A stretch of DNA of 64,000 nt from an uncultured Opitutales bacterium. Its GTDB lineage: Bacteria; Verrucomicrobiota; Verrucomicrobiia; Opitutales; Seribacteraceae. The stretch is taken from NCBI GenBank assembly GCA_943789375.1, contig CALSTX010000003.1, positions 62,001 to 126,000 of the forward strand. Direction: 5' to 3'. The notes beneath the pieces are model-generated. The model had not been told where the DNA came from. It worked only from the letters and a program-made list of their open reading frames with translations, and did no database searches. Below, piece by piece: positions 55,286 to 64,000 of the stretch. Each line of letters opens with the position of its first letter. Within the stretch, counting starts at the first letter, position 1. Both the position numbers and the translations under genes were made by a program.

Positions 55286-56233
55286 ATGCATATTAAAAGA
55301 GAGTTTAAGATCTTTAGGCAAAAATTTAACACTCCGCTCCGAACTGCACATGGATTGTGGGATGTGAGGGAAACTATTTTACTCAAGGAAACCTATGATG
55401 GCAGGTCATTTAGCTTTGGTGAAGTTGCCCCAACTCCAGGATTTAATGCCTTTACACTAAAGGATGCACTTAAGGAAACTGAGATCTGGTTATTGGAAGG
55501 GGATAACGAACTATACAAGTGGATAAATCCTGCGATAACTTCACTGAAATCTTCAATTTGGAAAAATTGTGCTAGCAAAGTTAAAAAGGTGGTTCCTGCA
55601 TCTTTGTATTTCAATTCTGGTAAAATACCAAAATACTGTGGAGTTATAAAAAAGAAAATTGGTCTAAAATGTCCTAAGGAGGAAATTCCTGAAGTATTAA
55701 GTTGGATTAAAAATTTGCCTACATCTATGCGTGTCCGATTAGACCCAAATCAATCTTTTGACTTAGAAAAGCTACAAGTTTGGCTAGATGCACTTGAAGA
55801 CCACGAGCGGGTGGAGTTTATTGAGCAACCAGTTCCTGGAATACCCTGCGACGAAATTTTAAATTTAATTTCTATGTCAAGTGTCCCTATTGCATTAGAT
55901 GAGGCAATTGTCTCGCACGGAGGATTGAGGACCGTGAAGAAGTTAGGGTGGGATGGGTATTTCGTTGTAAAACCAACGTTATTAGATGATTGGTCGGAAA
56001 CGATATCCTTTATTAAGGATTATCCAGATAAATGTATTGTCTCCACAGTTTTCGAAAGTCCGATCGGTTATGAGGCAGTTATACGAACCTGTCTACACTC
56101 GAACTTGGTACCAGGGGTAGACAGGAGGGTTTATCAGGGTTGTAGCACTGAATTTAAACTTCATCACAAGCCGGTTTTGAGTATTCCAAGTGTAAAAAAC
56201 GACCTATTAAATAAACTATGGAATAATTTGTGA
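55286..56233 (+). CDS. menC: o-Succinylbenzoate synthase
   Basis: Enolase-superfamily enzyme that dehydrates SHCHC to o-succinylbenzoate in menaquinone synthesis. The 315-residue chain has the N-terminal capping region (FRQKFNTPLRTAHGLW), the Lys segment IGLKC, then metal ligands on successive strands: RLDPNQSFD (Asp), EFIEQPVPG (Glu) and IALDEAIV (Asp/Glu), and VVKPTLLDD with the catalytic Lys. Divergent from guaB. menE overlaps its stop (TGATG). Sequence is diverged, so NAAAR/dipeptide epimerase relatives are the alternative, but the menE partner supports MenC. Confidence 0.85.
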   Translation: MHIKREFKIFRQKFNTPLRTAHGLWDVRETILLKETYDGRSFSFGEVAPTPGFNAFTLKDALKETEIWLLEGDNELYKWINPAITSLKSSIWKNCASKVKKVVPASLYFNSGKIPKYCGVIKKKIGLKCPKEEIPEVLSWIKNLPTSMRVRLDPNQSFDLEKLQVWLDALEDHERVEFIEQPVPGIPCDEILNLISMSSVPIALDEAIVSHGGLRTVKKLGWDGYFVVKPTLLDDWSETISFIKDYPDKCIVSTVFESPIGYEAVIRTCLHSNLVPGVDRRVYQGCSTEFKLHHKPVLSIPSVKNDLLNKLWNNL

Positions 56234-57360
56234 TGTATAACTATAAATACAATGATTTTAGCTGGATTGATCCTCTAAATGATAGTGCAAATACTGATTT
56301 AAAGTATGTAAAAAAAGTTTTTTCAATTTTAGAAACTGGTCAATCTGTAGAACTACTGGAAAAAAAACCTCAACCTGTTTTAGGTTCAGGATCAGTGCGG
56401 AATTTAAAAAGTAGAAGTAGGGTTTTTAAAACAGGAGGAACGTCTGGCATGCCATCTCAGGTTTTTCATGACACTACATCAATTCAAAGCGCAGTTTCCG
56501 GGTTACAGCACCGTATCGGAAGTGCACCAATTTCTTCTTTTTGCTGCTTGCCCCTCTCTCATGTCGGTGGGTGGATGCAAGTTGAGCGTGCAAAAATCAC
56601 AAAAGGGAGCGTTATTTTTTCGAATTATAAAGAACTTTCAAAGCTAGATTTGTCTTCTGTTCTTCGTAATCGTTGGATTTCTTTAGTTCCTACACAACTT
56701 CATTTCTTACTTCAATCTCAATTAGGGTTGATTAACTTACGGTATGCAAAAGGAGTTTTTACCGGTGGTTCAAAAATTACAGAAAAGGATCTGAATCAAA
56801 TTCGATTCAACGAAATTCCTGTTTTTCCATGTTATGGTATGAGTGAAACAGCAGGAATGATCACATTATTGGATTCCAGTAAATTTTTGAACGGAATAAA
56901 TGGAGTAGGGGAGTGCTTACCCTCTGCTATGATAAGACTTGAAAATAATAAGGTTAGTATCAAGACAAAGAGCTTATGCTACCAAAAAAACACCACAACA
57001 TTGGATTCTAGTCATTGGTTTAAAACCAATGACTTAGCTTTTTACGAAAAAGATATCGGTTACCAAATTAAGGGTCGCACAGATCGAATTATCAATACTG
57101 GTGGCAAAAAAGTTAATCCAGAAGAAATTGAAGCGGTTATTTTGGGGCACCCTGATGTTTTGCAATGTCTTGTTGTCGGCAGGGCTGACGAACACTGGGT
57201 AGAAAAAATAGTATGTTTTGTAGTCTTAAAAAATGCCCGTCTGCATTCAATTGTGGCATTTACGCGTGCAAGACTAGTGCAATACCAAAATCCGAAAGAA
57301 TGGAATGTCGTGAGCCAGCTTCCAGTCTCAGAAATGGGAAAAATTATAAGATTAGATTAG
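56233..57360 (+). CDS. menE: o-Succinylbenzoate-CoA ligase (compact)
   Basis: AMP-forming acyl-CoA synthetase that activates o-succinylbenzoate. ANL-family motifs: RVFKTGGTSGMPSQVFHD (P-loop-like A3), FCCLPLSHVGGWMQVERA, VFPCYGMSETAGMITLLD (A5), WFKTNDLAFYE and GYQIKGRTDRIINTGGKKVNPEEIE (A8, shown in part), with a short C-terminal domain ending GKIIRL that carries the catalytic Lys. At 375 residues it is smaller than the usual 450-500. Coupled to menC and convergent with clpP, whose stop overlaps by four bases. Other men genes lie elsewhere. Confidence 0.87.
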   Translation: MYNYKYNDFSWIDPLNDSANTDLKYVKKVFSILETGQSVELLEKKPQPVLGSGSVRNLKSRSRVFKTGGTSGMPSQVFHDTTSIQSAVSGLQHRIGSAPISSFCCLPLSHVGGWMQVERAKITKGSVIFSNYKELSKLDLSSVLRNRWISLVPTQLHFLLQSQLGLINLRYAKGVFTGGSKITEKDLNQIRFNEIPVFPCYGMSETAGMITLLDSSKFLNGINGVGECLPSAMIRLENNKVSIKTKSLCYQKNTTTLDSSHWFKTNDLAFYEKDIGYQIKGRTDRIINTGGKKVNPEEIEAVILGHPDVLQCLVVGRADEHWVEKIVCFVVLKNARLHSIVAFTRARLVQYQNPKEWNVVSQLPVSEMGKIIRLD

Positions 57361-57932
57361 ATTTGATCTACTATCTCATCCGCCAATCCGTACTCGATGG
57401 CTTCCTTTGCATTTAAGTAAAAATCCCGATCTGTGTCTTGTTGAATTTTATCAAGTGGTTGCCCCGATGTTCGGGCAAGTATGCCATTGAGTTCTTCGCG
57501 CAATTTTTCCATTTCTTGTGCTTGTATATTTATATCAACTGCGGTGGCTTGCATTCTTCCCGTAATCAGCGGTTGGTGGATAAGGACACGAGAGTGTGGG
57601 TACAGAAACCGCTTACCTTTGGTCGCACCACATAGTAAAATCGAACCCATACTTGCAGCCATCCCGGTAACGATGACTTTTATCGGAGAGCTTATAAGTT
57701 GCATGGTATCAAAAATTGCCATGCCGGCTGTAATCGAACCTCCCGGTGAATTAATGTAGAACGAGATTTCTTTTCCTGGATTGTGATCTTCTAAAAATAG
57801 AAGTTTTTCGGTCAAATCCCTCGCGGACTTGTCACTTACCTCCCCCCAAAGAAATATTTTTCTATTCTTTAGGAAGCTGCTTTGGATTTGTTCTGATACT
57901 GAACTATTTTTTTTATTTTTATCGTCACTCAT
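57357..57932 (-). CDS. clpP: ATP-dependent Clp protease proteolytic subunit
   Basis: Serine protease barrel working with ClpX/ClpA. Catalytic triad: Ser in VTGMAASMGSILLCGATKG, His in RVLIHQPLITG and Asp in DTDRDFYLNAKEA. The substrate-binding strand YINSPGGSITAGMAIFDTM is conserved. The 191-residue length is normal; the N-terminal 15 residues are polar and probably partly processed. It ends the suf-rpiB run and its stop overlaps the convergent menE stop. Confidence 0.97.
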   Translation of the reverse strand: MSDDKNKKNSSVSEQIQSSFLKNRKIFLWGEVSDKSARDLTEKLLFLEDHNPGKEISFYINSPGGSITAGMAIFDTMQLISSPIKVIVTGMAASMGSILLCGATKGKRFLYPHSRVLIHQPLITGRMQATAVDINIQAQEMEKLREELNGILARTSGQPLDKIQQDTDRDFYLNAKEAIEYGLADEIVDQI

Positions 57933-57953
57933 GTTTAAATTGTAATATTAACC

Positions 57954-58403
57954 TTACTCTTCGATCATTTGGATTCTAGTCGTGTGCCGTCCACCTGCAA
58001 ATTTTGCATCTAGCCAAGTTTGAACGATCTCAATCGCCAGTTCCGGTGAAATTTGACGTTGCCCGATTGAAATGACATTTGCATCGTTGTGTTCTTTGGC
58101 AAGCTTGGCGGTTTCAAGTGACCAACATATAGCACATCGAACACCTTTTACTTTGTTCGCTGCCATAGCTTCACCATTTCCACTTCCTCCAAGCACAATA
58201 CCTAGGTCACAGGCGTCATTGGCTACTGCTTGTGCTGCGGGTTTTACAAAATCTGGGTAATTGCATGAATCTTCAGAAAAGGTTCCGAAATCCTGAGTTT
58301 CGAATCCCTTAATTTGAAGATATGATTTAATTTTTTCCTTGTAAGCAAATCCAGCGTGATCAGTGCCAAGAGCAATTTTGATCTTTTTATTTTCTGTATC
58401 CAT
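57954..58403 (-). CDS. rpiB: Ribose-5-phosphate isomerase B (Glu-type)
   Basis: Interconverts ribose-5-phosphate and ribulose-5-phosphate. IALGTDHAGFAYKEKIKSYL and DFGTFSEDSCNYPDF are typical; the active-site loop reads GIVLGGSGNGEAMAANKVKG, with Gly where E. coli RpiB has its catalytic Cys and a Glu (GNGEAMAANK) that acts as base in the mycobacterial type. 149 residues is normal. It lies between sufT and clpP on the same strand. Confidence 0.93.
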   Translation of the reverse strand: MDTENKKIKIALGTDHAGFAYKEKIKSYLQIKGFETQDFGTFSEDSCNYPDFVKPAAQAVANDACDLGIVLGGSGNGEAMAANKVKGVRCAICWSLETAKLAKEHNDANVISIGQRQISPELAIEIVQTWLDAKFAGGRHTTRIQMIEE

Positions 58404-58458
58404 TAATTATGATCCCTAGTTGCATGAACTGAAGTCATTCTAGACTCAAGTAAAAAGA

Positions 58459-59013
58459 CTAAATTAATCCAAGCTCCATCTTACCTTCTTCAGATATTAG
58501 GTCTTGCGACCAAGGAGGATCCCAAACGATATCAACCTCGGCATCATCGATACCAGGAAGTTCTAAAATTTTATTTTTTACATCATCTGCAATAACTGGG
58601 CCCATTCCGCAACCAGGTGCTGTGAGTGTAAGGTCAACAAATACAATTCTTCCGCGATCATCTGTTTTTTCGATCTCCACCTTGTAGATTAAACCGAGAT
58701 CAACGACATTCACAGGGATTTCTGGATCAAATACAGATTTAAGATTTTCTTTGATCTGTTCAATATCGGCTGGGGGTTGATCACTTCTACTCTGTTGGTT
58801 GGGTATAGTAGATTCTGCGGTTTCACCTAAAGCATCTGCATCCTTGGCTGCAATACGATACATTCCTTGTAAAGTCATGACCGTAAAATTTCCTCCTAGC
58901 CGGTGGGTGATGGTAACCTTTTCTCCACGACCAAGGGTAAATTCCTCCCCGTGGGGGATAAGGGTGGCGATAACATCACGTACTAACTCTACTTCTTGTT
59001 GAGAATTATTCAT
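58459..59013 (-). CDS. sufT: SufT-like MIP18/DUF59 Fe-S assembly protein
   Basis: A 184-residue auxiliary factor for Fe-S cluster assembly or delivery. The N-terminal region (FTLGRGEKVTITHRLGGNFTVMTLQGMYRI) is the SufT-specific domain; the C-terminal DUF59 (DPEIPVNVVDLGLIYKVEI, LTLTAPGCGMGPVIADDVK) includes the conserved Cys of the PGCGMG motif, and WDPPWSQDLIS near the end is typical. It follows sufD by 12 nt as the last suf gene. Confidence 0.92.
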   Translation of the reverse strand: MNNSQQEVELVRDVIATLIPHGEEFTLGRGEKVTITHRLGGNFTVMTLQGMYRIAAKDADALGETAESTIPNQQSRSDQPPADIEQIKENLKSVFDPEIPVNVVDLGLIYKVEIEKTDDRGRIVFVDLTLTAPGCGMGPVIADDVKNKILELPGIDDAEVDIVWDPPWSQDLISEEGKMELGLI

Positions 59014-59025
59014 AGGGCAGACGAT

Positions 59026-60267
59026 TTAGGAATCAAATTTGGATTCAATCAAGGCTCTTATCTTTTCGATTAAATCTTGGTTGTTAACTTTTTCGACAAC
59101 TTCTTCTAAAAATCCTAAAGAAATGAGCTTTTCTGCAGATCTGTGGGGTATGCCTCGCGATAATAAATAAAAAAGTTCTTGTTCTTCAATTTTACTTGTC
59201 GTTGCTCCATGACTACACTTGACCTCGTTGGCTAGGATTTCTAGTCCAGGTAGCGAATCTGCCTCCGCTTCATTACTTAAGAGAAGGTTTCTGTTGGTTT
59301 GGTAGGCATTCGTGTTGGAGGCATCTTCTTCCACCTTGATTAATCCAGAAAAAATAGACTTGGATTGATCATTGATGGCATTTTTAGCAAGTAAGTTGCT
59401 TGTGCAGTCAGATGCAGAGTGGACCTGCCGAGTACGCTGATCAAAAAGTTGTTTCCCGCTTCCTAAAAATAACGAGAAATTTTCAAAAAAAGCTCCCCTG
59501 TTAATCATGTCCCCTTTTGTTTCTGACCTACACTGCGAGGAGCCTAGGTGAATGGTGACATTTCGAAGAGATGAATCTTTACTGAGTGTGAAATTTTCAA
59601 ACTGATGGAGGGTCGTGTTATTATTCACATTTTGTACCAAAACTCGTACTAGCTTTGCTCCTTCCCCCAGAGTTATGTTCAATGTGCTGCTCGCATTTCC
59701 TTGAGAGGTTGATTCATCAGAGTTGATGAATTCAAAGACTGTTGCCGATGAGAATGGTGCGAGGTTGATGACATTCCTTTCAAAGGTTATACCTTCATCC
59801 TTTGGTGTTTTATGTTCGACGATAAAAGGCTCTGGTATTTCTGCCCCCTTTTGGGTTCCTAGGAAAAAACCATTGTCAGCAAGAGATGAGGTTAAATAGT
59901 AATTTTGTGCTGCTCCAAGGTTTGGCCCATCGTGATCAGTGATACGGGATAGGTCATCAGGGAAATCCAAGATCATCTTATCCAGATTTTGAAACAAAGC
60001 TTCCTTACTTTCAAGGGCATCAAGCTGGACCAAGTCTTTTTGGTCAGATAACTGAAGGATTTTGTCTAGACTGAAAAGATGCTTGGGTGAAAAACGCCAG
60101 TTTTCATCTTTACTGGTAGAGCTTTTATATTTTCTAAATTTCTCCCAGGATTCTGTGCGGTGATCAGCAAGCCATCCTGGTTCCCAGGAATGATCGCTAG
60201 CAAAATTAGGAAAAAAATGATCGGTATCGAAAAGGGATAAAGAAGATGGGTCTTGTAAAGTTTGCAT
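59026..60267 (-). CDS. sufD: Fe-S cluster assembly scaffold SufD
   Basis: A 413-residue SufBD-family protein that forms the SufBC2D scaffold complex. The C-terminal beta-helix shows FSGLIKVEEDASNTNAYQTN, LLLSNEAEADSLPGLEILANEVKCSHGATTSKI with the conserved His of SufD, and LFYLLSRGIPHRSAEKLI. The N-terminal part is poorly conserved, as is usual for SufD. It begins 22 nt after sufB on the same strand. Confidence 0.95.
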   Translation of the reverse strand: MQTLQDPSSLSLFDTDHFFPNFASDHSWEPGWLADHRTESWEKFRKYKSSTSKDENWRFSPKHLFSLDKILQLSDQKDLVQLDALESKEALFQNLDKMILDFPDDLSRITDHDGPNLGAAQNYYLTSSLADNGFFLGTQKGAEIPEPFIVEHKTPKDEGITFERNVINLAPFSSATVFEFINSDESTSQGNASSTLNITLGEGAKLVRVLVQNVNNNTTLHQFENFTLSKDSSLRNVTIHLGSSQCRSETKGDMINRGAFFENFSLFLGSGKQLFDQRTRQVHSASDCTSNLLAKNAINDQSKSIFSGLIKVEEDASNTNAYQTNRNLLLSNEAEADSLPGLEILANEVKCSHGATTSKIEEQELFYLLSRGIPHRSAEKLISLGFLEEVVEKVNNQDLIEKIRALIESKFDS

Positions 60268-60289
60268 GGCAGTTGGAATCGAAAAGGAG

Positions 60290-61696
60290 TTACCCTACGG
60301 AGCCCTCCATCTCCATATCTATCAATCTTTTAAGCTCTACGCTGTATTCCATGGGGAACTCTCGAATCAGGTCATTGACGAATCCATTTACGCAGAGACT
60401 CATTGCCTCTCCCTCTGATAACCCTCTTTGTTGCATATAGAAAATTTGGTCAGCACTTACCTTGGACACAGTTGCCTCATGTTGAACAGAATTCCCTTCC
60501 CCTTGAACAGTAATAGCAGGATAGGTGTCGGTCTGGCTATCGCTGTTGATGAGAAGAGCGTCGCATTCTGTATTATTCTTACAATTTTTAAGGTGCTTGG
60601 GCATTCGGACCAAACCTCGGTAAGAAGATCGACCCGTTCCAATTGATATAGACTTTGCAATAATGTTACTGGATGTTTCTTCGGCTGCGTGAACCATTTT
60701 AGCTCCAGTGTCCTGGTGTTGGCCACTATTAGCTAGTGCGATTGAAAGAACTTCCCCTCGTGCTTTGCGACCACGAAGTATAACGCCAGGGTATTTCATT
60801 GTTAGCCTTGACCCAATATTACAGTCAATCCATCGGACTTCTGCCTCTTCTTCTGCCATAGCCCGCTTAGTTACAAGATTGTATACATTGTTAGACCAGT
60901 TTTGGACTGTAATGTATTGAATTTTAGAGCCCTTCAGCGCTACAAGTTCAACAACAGCACTGTGCAAAGTGGAGGTTTCAAATTTTGGTGCAGTGCACCC
61001 CTCCATGTAGGTCACTTCAGACCCCTCGTCAGCGATAATTAAAGTTCTTTCAAATTGGCCGAAGTTTTCTGCATTTATTCGAAAGTATGCTTGCAGGGGT
61101 TGCTTAAGTTTCACACCTGGTGGAATGTAAATAAAACTACCACCGCTAAAAACAGCACTATTGAGAGCAGAAAATTTATTATCTGAGGTAGGGATCACCT
61201 TTCCAAACCACTTTTTAAAAACTTCTGGATGATCACGAAGGCCTTCTGTCGGACCAACAAAAATTACGCCTTCTTTTTCAAGGCCTTCCTTCATGTTAGA
61301 GTAGGCGGCTTCACTATCAAATTGGGCTTCTACACCTGCTAGAAATTTTCTTTCCTGCTCAGGGATTCCGAGCCTTTCAAAAGTGTTTTTTACGTCGTCT
61401 GGTACATCATCCCAGGATCTGCTGGGCTTTTGGCCTTTTGCCAAGTAGTAACGAATGACATCAAAATTAATGTTTTTTAGGTCATCGGTCGCCCAATGAG
61501 TGGGCAACGGCTTTTTGAGAAAAGTTTCTAAGGCTTTAAGGCGAAAATTTAGAATCCATTCCTTCTCCTCTTTTACATTTGAAATGTAGCGAACAACATC
61601 AGGGTTTAATCCTACACCTGCATCAAATGCATAATCGGTGTCGAAACGAAAGTTTCCTTTCTCTGTATCTATATCAAATTCAGTAGCTTGGATCAT
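60290..61696 (-). CDS. sufB: Fe-S cluster assembly scaffold SufB
   Basis: Main scaffold where nascent clusters form. A 468-residue SufBD protein with [25 protein letters not shown] near the N-terminus, [47 protein letters not shown], then the C-terminal core with [20 protein letters not shown] (conserved Cys) and [22 protein letters not shown]. Operon order sufC-sufB-sufD-sufT is conserved in many bacteria. Confidence 0.98.
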   Translation of the reverse strand: MIQATEFDIDTEKGNFRFDTDYAFDAGVGLNPDVVRYISNVKEEKEWILNFRLKALETFLKKPLPTHWATDDLKNINFDVIRYYLAKGQKPSRSWDDVPDDVKNTFERLGIPEQERKFLAGVEAQFDSEAAYSNMKEGLEKEGVIFVGPTEGLRDHPEVFKKWFGKVIPTSDNKFSALNSAVFSGGSFIYIPPGVKLKQPLQAYFRINAENFGQFERTLIIADEGSEVTYMEGCTAPKFETSTLHSAVVELVALKGSKIQYITVQNWSNNVYNLVTKRAMAEEEAEVRWIDCNIGSRLTMKYPGVILRGRKARGEVLSIALANSGQHQDTGAKMVHAAEETSSNIIAKSISIGTGRSSYRGLVRMPKHLKNCKNNTECDALLINSDSQTDTYPAITVQGEGNSVQHEATVSKVSADQIFYMQQRGLSEGEAMSLCVNGFVNDLIREFPMEYSVELKRLIDMEMEGSVG

Positions 61697-61708
61697 AATA
61701 GGGGGGGA

Positions 61709-62461
61709 TTAGGCAGCAATTTCTTCTTTAATCCAGTCGTAGCCCTTTGCTTCGAGCTCAAGGGCTAGGCTTTTATCACCAGAACGAACAATTTTACCAT
61801 CCCACATCACATGAACTACATCGGGAACAATATATTCGAGAAGTCTTTGGTAGTGAGTAATGACAAGGAAACCCCGATCTTTACTACGCATACGGTTAAC
61901 TCCTGCGGATACAATCCGCAGGGCGTCAATATCAAGACCACTATCTGTTTCATCTAAAATACAGTATTGAGGTTGTAACATGCTCATTTGGAGAATTTCA
62001 CACCTTTTCTTTTCTCCCCCTGAGAATCCATCATTTAGAGATCGTGATGTAAATTTTCGATCCATGCCAAGTTCATCCATTTGGACGTACAAATCTTTGT
62101 AGTAATCTACAGCCTTGATGGATTCACCATCTGGTAAACGAGCTTGGAGTGCCGCCCGAATAAAATTCGCGATACTGACACCTGCGACTTCGACGGGATA
62201 TTGAAAAGCAAGGAATAAACCAGATCTCGCAATCTCGTCAGCATCTTGTCCAAGGATGTTTACACCATTCATGAGTGCTTCACCATTTGTAACTTCATAG
62301 TCGGGATGACCCGCAAGAACTTTGGAAAGAGTGCTTTTACCACTCCCATTCGGTCCCATGATTGCATGCACTTCACCTTGGGGGATTTCGAGACAAAGCT
62401 CCTTGAGTATCTGTTTGTCAGCAATACTGGCTGATAAGTTCTTTATTTGTAATGTGTTCAC
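61709..62461 (-). CDS. sufC: Fe-S cluster assembly ATPase SufC
   Basis: ABC-type ATPase that drives conformational change of the SufBD scaffold. Walker A is [18 protein letters not shown], the Suf-specific [19 protein letters not shown] follows, then the signature [20 protein letters not shown] and Walker [15 protein letters not shown]. 250 residues is normal. The start is GTG 62461. It lies 14 nt after the fur-family gene, placing the regulator first in the operon. Confidence 0.97.
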   Translation of the reverse strand: MNTLQIKNLSASIADKQILKELCLEIPQGEVHAIMGPNGSGKSTLSKVLAGHPDYEVTNGEALMNGVNILGQDADEIARSGLFLAFQYPVEVAGVSIANFIRAALQARLPDGESIKAVDYYKDLYVQMDELGMDRKFTSRSLNDGFSGGEKKRCEILQMSMLQPQYCILDETDSGLDIDALRIVSAGVNRMRSKDRGFLVITHYQRLLEYIVPDVVHVMWDGKIVRSGDKSLALELEAKGYDWIKEEIAA

Positions 62462-62475
62462 TGTGTAGGTTAGAA

Positions 62476-62907
62476 TTAAGAGAGAGTAGCGGAGCCAGAA
62501 AATGTAAGATCAAAATGCTCGGCGTTGAAACCAGAAGGAAGGAATTCTTTGAGAAGGTTAATTTCCTCTTCCCTCAAGTTGAGATCATAGATACGACCAG
62601 ATTGGGAGCACCTAAAATGAGCGTGAGGAGTAAGGTTTGGGCAATACCTAGAAGGAGATCTGTCCATGTTTACTTGCTTAACTAGAGAGCAGTCAACTAA
62701 AGTTTCAAGACAGTTATATACAGTTGCCAGGGAAATACTGGGGAGCTTTTTTCGAACTCTTATGAGAACTTCATCAGCGGTAGGGTGATCTTTTTTTTGC
62801 AAAAGAACATCATAGACGCAAGATCTCTGTTTGGTCGGACGGAGGCCTTTGTCTAAAAGTTTTTGATTAAGTCTGTTCTGTAGACTTTTGGATACCTTTG
62901 CGTTCAT
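62476..62907 (-). CDS. Fur-family regulator heading the suf operon
   Basis: A 143-residue winged-helix metalloregulator ([46 protein letters not shown] shown in part). Compared with PerR/Fur, His41, His95, His97 and Asp108 are kept, but the Asp/Glu iron ligand is replaced by Cys89 ([12 protein letters not shown]). The first structural-zinc CxxC is reduced to CSQS and the C-terminal CxxC is absent, so the usual zinc site is lost. It probably controls suf in response to iron, peroxide or cluster status, and likely itself through the inverted repeat just upstream. ATG 62907 is preferred over the track TTG. Confidence 0.88.
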   Translation of the reverse strand: MNAKVSKSLQNRLNQKLLDKGLRPTKQRSCVYDVLLQKKDHPTADEVLIRVRKKLPSISLATVYNCLETLVDCSLVKQVNMDRSPSRYCPNLTPHAHFRCSQSGRIYDLNLREEEINLLKEFLPSGFNAEHFDLTFSGSATLS

Positions 62908-62956
62908 CAACCTGAATACTATAACTTATGCAGAAAGTATCAAGTTGTAATTGGAA

Positions 62957-62976
62957 TTATTCTAAATTGAGAATAA
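62957..62976. promoter_or_regulatory. Candidate Fur-box-like operator upstream of fur-suf
   Basis: TTATTCT, 6 nt, AGAATAA is a perfect AT-rich 7-6-7 inverted repeat about 50 bp before the regulator start, similar in size and composition to Fur/PerR boxes (TTATAAT-type). Likely autoregulatory site; not verified. Confidence 0.45.
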
Positions 62977-63009
62977 CTTCTTTGTGATTTGGTTGCTTTT
63001 TGCCTTAAA

Positions 63010-63267
63010 TTAGTAATCGGTGTAAGAAAAAAGGCCCCAAAGGAAGGTAGTTTTCGTTCCAGAAAAATTTTTACGATCAATCACTTCTTCTGAACTTAAT
63101 CTAAGGCTACCTACTTCTACGGGGGAATAAGCTCCTTTTTCGTGGGTAACGATGCCCAAGACATTGTATTTTTCAGAGCTACCGAATTTCTTAAAAAAAC
63201 ATCCGCTTCCTGAAAGTGAAAAAGCGAAAACAGCAATGGATGCTAGTACCTTTAGTTTTAAAAACAT
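63010..63267 (-). CDS. Small lipoprotein, function unknown
   Basis: An 85-residue protein from ATG 63267 (track start TTG 63303 is less likely). MFLKLKVLASIAVFAFSLSG precedes the lipobox Cys in GSGCFF, so it should be processed by Lgt and signal peptidase II. The mature part (YNVLGIVTHEKGAYSPVEVG and FLWGLFSYTDY) matches nothing I recognise. It sits between the fur-suf operon and glyS; its own transcription unit is possible. Confidence 0.55.
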   Translation of the reverse strand: MFLKLKVLASIAVFAFSLSGSGCFFKKFGSSEKYNVLGIVTHEKGAYSPVEVGSLRLSSEEVIDRKNFSGTKTTFLWGLFSYTDY

Positions 63268-63374
63268 CTTGTTTGAGACAATTCGAAATTTTGTTGAAGT
63301 CAACCAACAATTTTAGCAAAGAGAGAACCTTTATTGATTGTTCAATTTACGTATATTGGGTAGAAGAAAGTAAT

Positions 63375-64000
63375 ATGAAATCCGAGAACAGTTTAATCGA
63401 AGAAATCGTTTCACTCTCCAAACGCAAAGGATTTGTTTTCCAGTCATCTGAAATATACGGCGGTCTGAATGGTTTTTTTGATTATGGTCCACTCGGTGTT
63501 GAGCTAAGAAAAAATATTAAGGATGCTTGGTGGGAAGATATGGTTCGAAGACGGGATGATGTCGTTGGATTAGACTCATCCATCATTATGAATCCCAAGG
63601 TTTGGGAAGCTTCCGGGCATATTGACGGTTTTACGGACCCGATGGTAGATTGTAAGGAATCCAAAATGCGATATCGGGCCGATCAACTTTTTGCGGCTGA
63701 AATACTGGTAGATGAAGAAAGCTTGGGTTGGGTATCAGTAATTGAATCGGAAACGATGGAAGCAGATGCACTGAAAAAAGCGGAGATGGTAAAGCGTAAA
63801 GCTGCGAAGCAGGGCGAGTTACAAAAACTTAGCTTAACATCCTATGATGAACTGAATCCGGATCAGCAAGAACAAGTGCCTTCTCCGGCCACTGGTAAGC
63901 CAGGATCCCTTACACCACCGCGCGAATTTAATATGATGTTTGAAACTCATGTAGGCGCATTGAAAGATGGCTCATCAAAATCCTTTCTTCGGCCTGAGAC
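63375..64000 (+). CDS. glyS: Glycyl-tRNA synthetase (dimeric class II), N-terminal part
   Basis: Charges tRNA-Gly. The open frame from ATG 63375 runs off the right edge, hence it is not in the ORF track. KRKGFVFQSSEIYGGLNGFFDYGPLGVELR is the motif-1 region (shown in part), followed by SGHIDGFTDPMVDCK, the insertion around MRYRADQLF, and PPREFNMMFETHVGAL and SFLRPET of motif 2. This is the single-chain alpha2 GlyRS, not the alpha2beta2 bacterial type, so the symbol usage glyS/glyQS varies between databases. AAGAAAG is a weak ribosome binding site. Confidence 0.95.
   Translation, partial: MKSENSLIEEIVSLSKRKGFVFQSSEIYGGLNGFFDYGPLGVELRKNIKDAWWEDMVRRRDDVVGLDSSIIMNPKVWEASGHIDGFTDPMVDCKESKMRYRADQLFAAEILVDEESLGWVSVIESETMEADALKKAEMVKRKAAKQGELQKLSLTSYDELNPDQQEQVPSPATGKPGSLTPPREFNMMFETHVGALKDGSSKSFLRPE

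Noticed and set aside
1-64000. CRISPR array, insertion sequence, integrase or phage genes
   Set aside because: No regularly spaced repeats, transposase or integrase motifs or phage structural genes were seen in the translated frames.

Overview
The window looks like chromosomal DNA of a low-to-mid GC Gram-negative bacterium, most likely Verrucomicrobiota and probably an Opitutae/Puniceicoccales-like marine lineage. This assignment is inference, not a search result. Supporting points are an outer-membrane beta-barrel protein, Lgt/MreBCD/PBP2, a threonyl-tRNA synthetase without a TGS domain, a Bat aerotolerance operon, an accB-accC-Asp23 block, weak or absent Shine-Dalgarno sequences at many starts, and frequent TTG/GTG starts with TTGA or ATGA stop-start overlaps. 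No phage, transposon or CRISPR array was seen. Nearly all of the window is dense housekeeping DNA.

Layout. 1-5 kb: thrS (running off the left edge) and metH on the minus strand, with a perfect 26-bp palindrome at the metH promoter. 5.1-8.9 kb: tRNA-Pro, a 2OG-Fe(II) oxygenase-like gene and the korAB 2-oxoacid:ferredoxin oxidoreductase on plus. 8.9-9.2 kb: a degenerate spacer. 9.2-13.5 kb: a four-gene minus-strand cassette for the cell surface or envelope (large secreted repeat protein, beta-barrel, FecR-like protein, Sel1/MORN protein), the most accessory-looking part of the window. 13.6-17.3 kb: tRNA-Leu, a G3E-like hypothetical, aroC, SRP RNA and dnaX. 17.3-26.0 kb: a complete seven-gene moxR-DUF58-bat operon. 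26.2-29.9 kb: a 1244-residue CHASE2-type adenylate/guanylate cyclase whose sensor is split by a long coiled-coil insertion. 29.9-37.6 kb: a thioredoxin-like protein, the mreB-mreC-mreD-mrdA shape operon, lgt and a CNNM/CBS protein. 37.7 kb: gcvT.

38.8-55.2 kb is one nearly gapless minus-strand run: guaB, purA, nadC, birA, coaX, a Gld-like ABC transporter with DUF4340 and AsmA-like partners, accB, accC, an Asp23 protein and a membrane Asp23 partner. It groups purine, NAD, biotin-ligase and CoA functions with acetyl-CoA carboxylase, which BirA and CoaX serve directly. 55.3-57.4 kb holds menC-menE (menaquinone) on plus. 57.4-62.9 kb is clpP, rpiB, sufT, sufD, sufB, sufC and a Fur-family regulator on minus, an Fe-S cluster assembly operon led by an unusual Fur protein. 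A small lipoprotein and the start of a glycyl-tRNA synthetase close the window.

The best candidates for something new are the cyclase with the interrupted CHASE2 sensor, the Fur-like regulator with a cysteine at an expected iron-ligand position ahead of suf, the metH palindrome, the 9-13 kb envelope cassette, and a divergent, enlarged adenylosuccinate synthetase.
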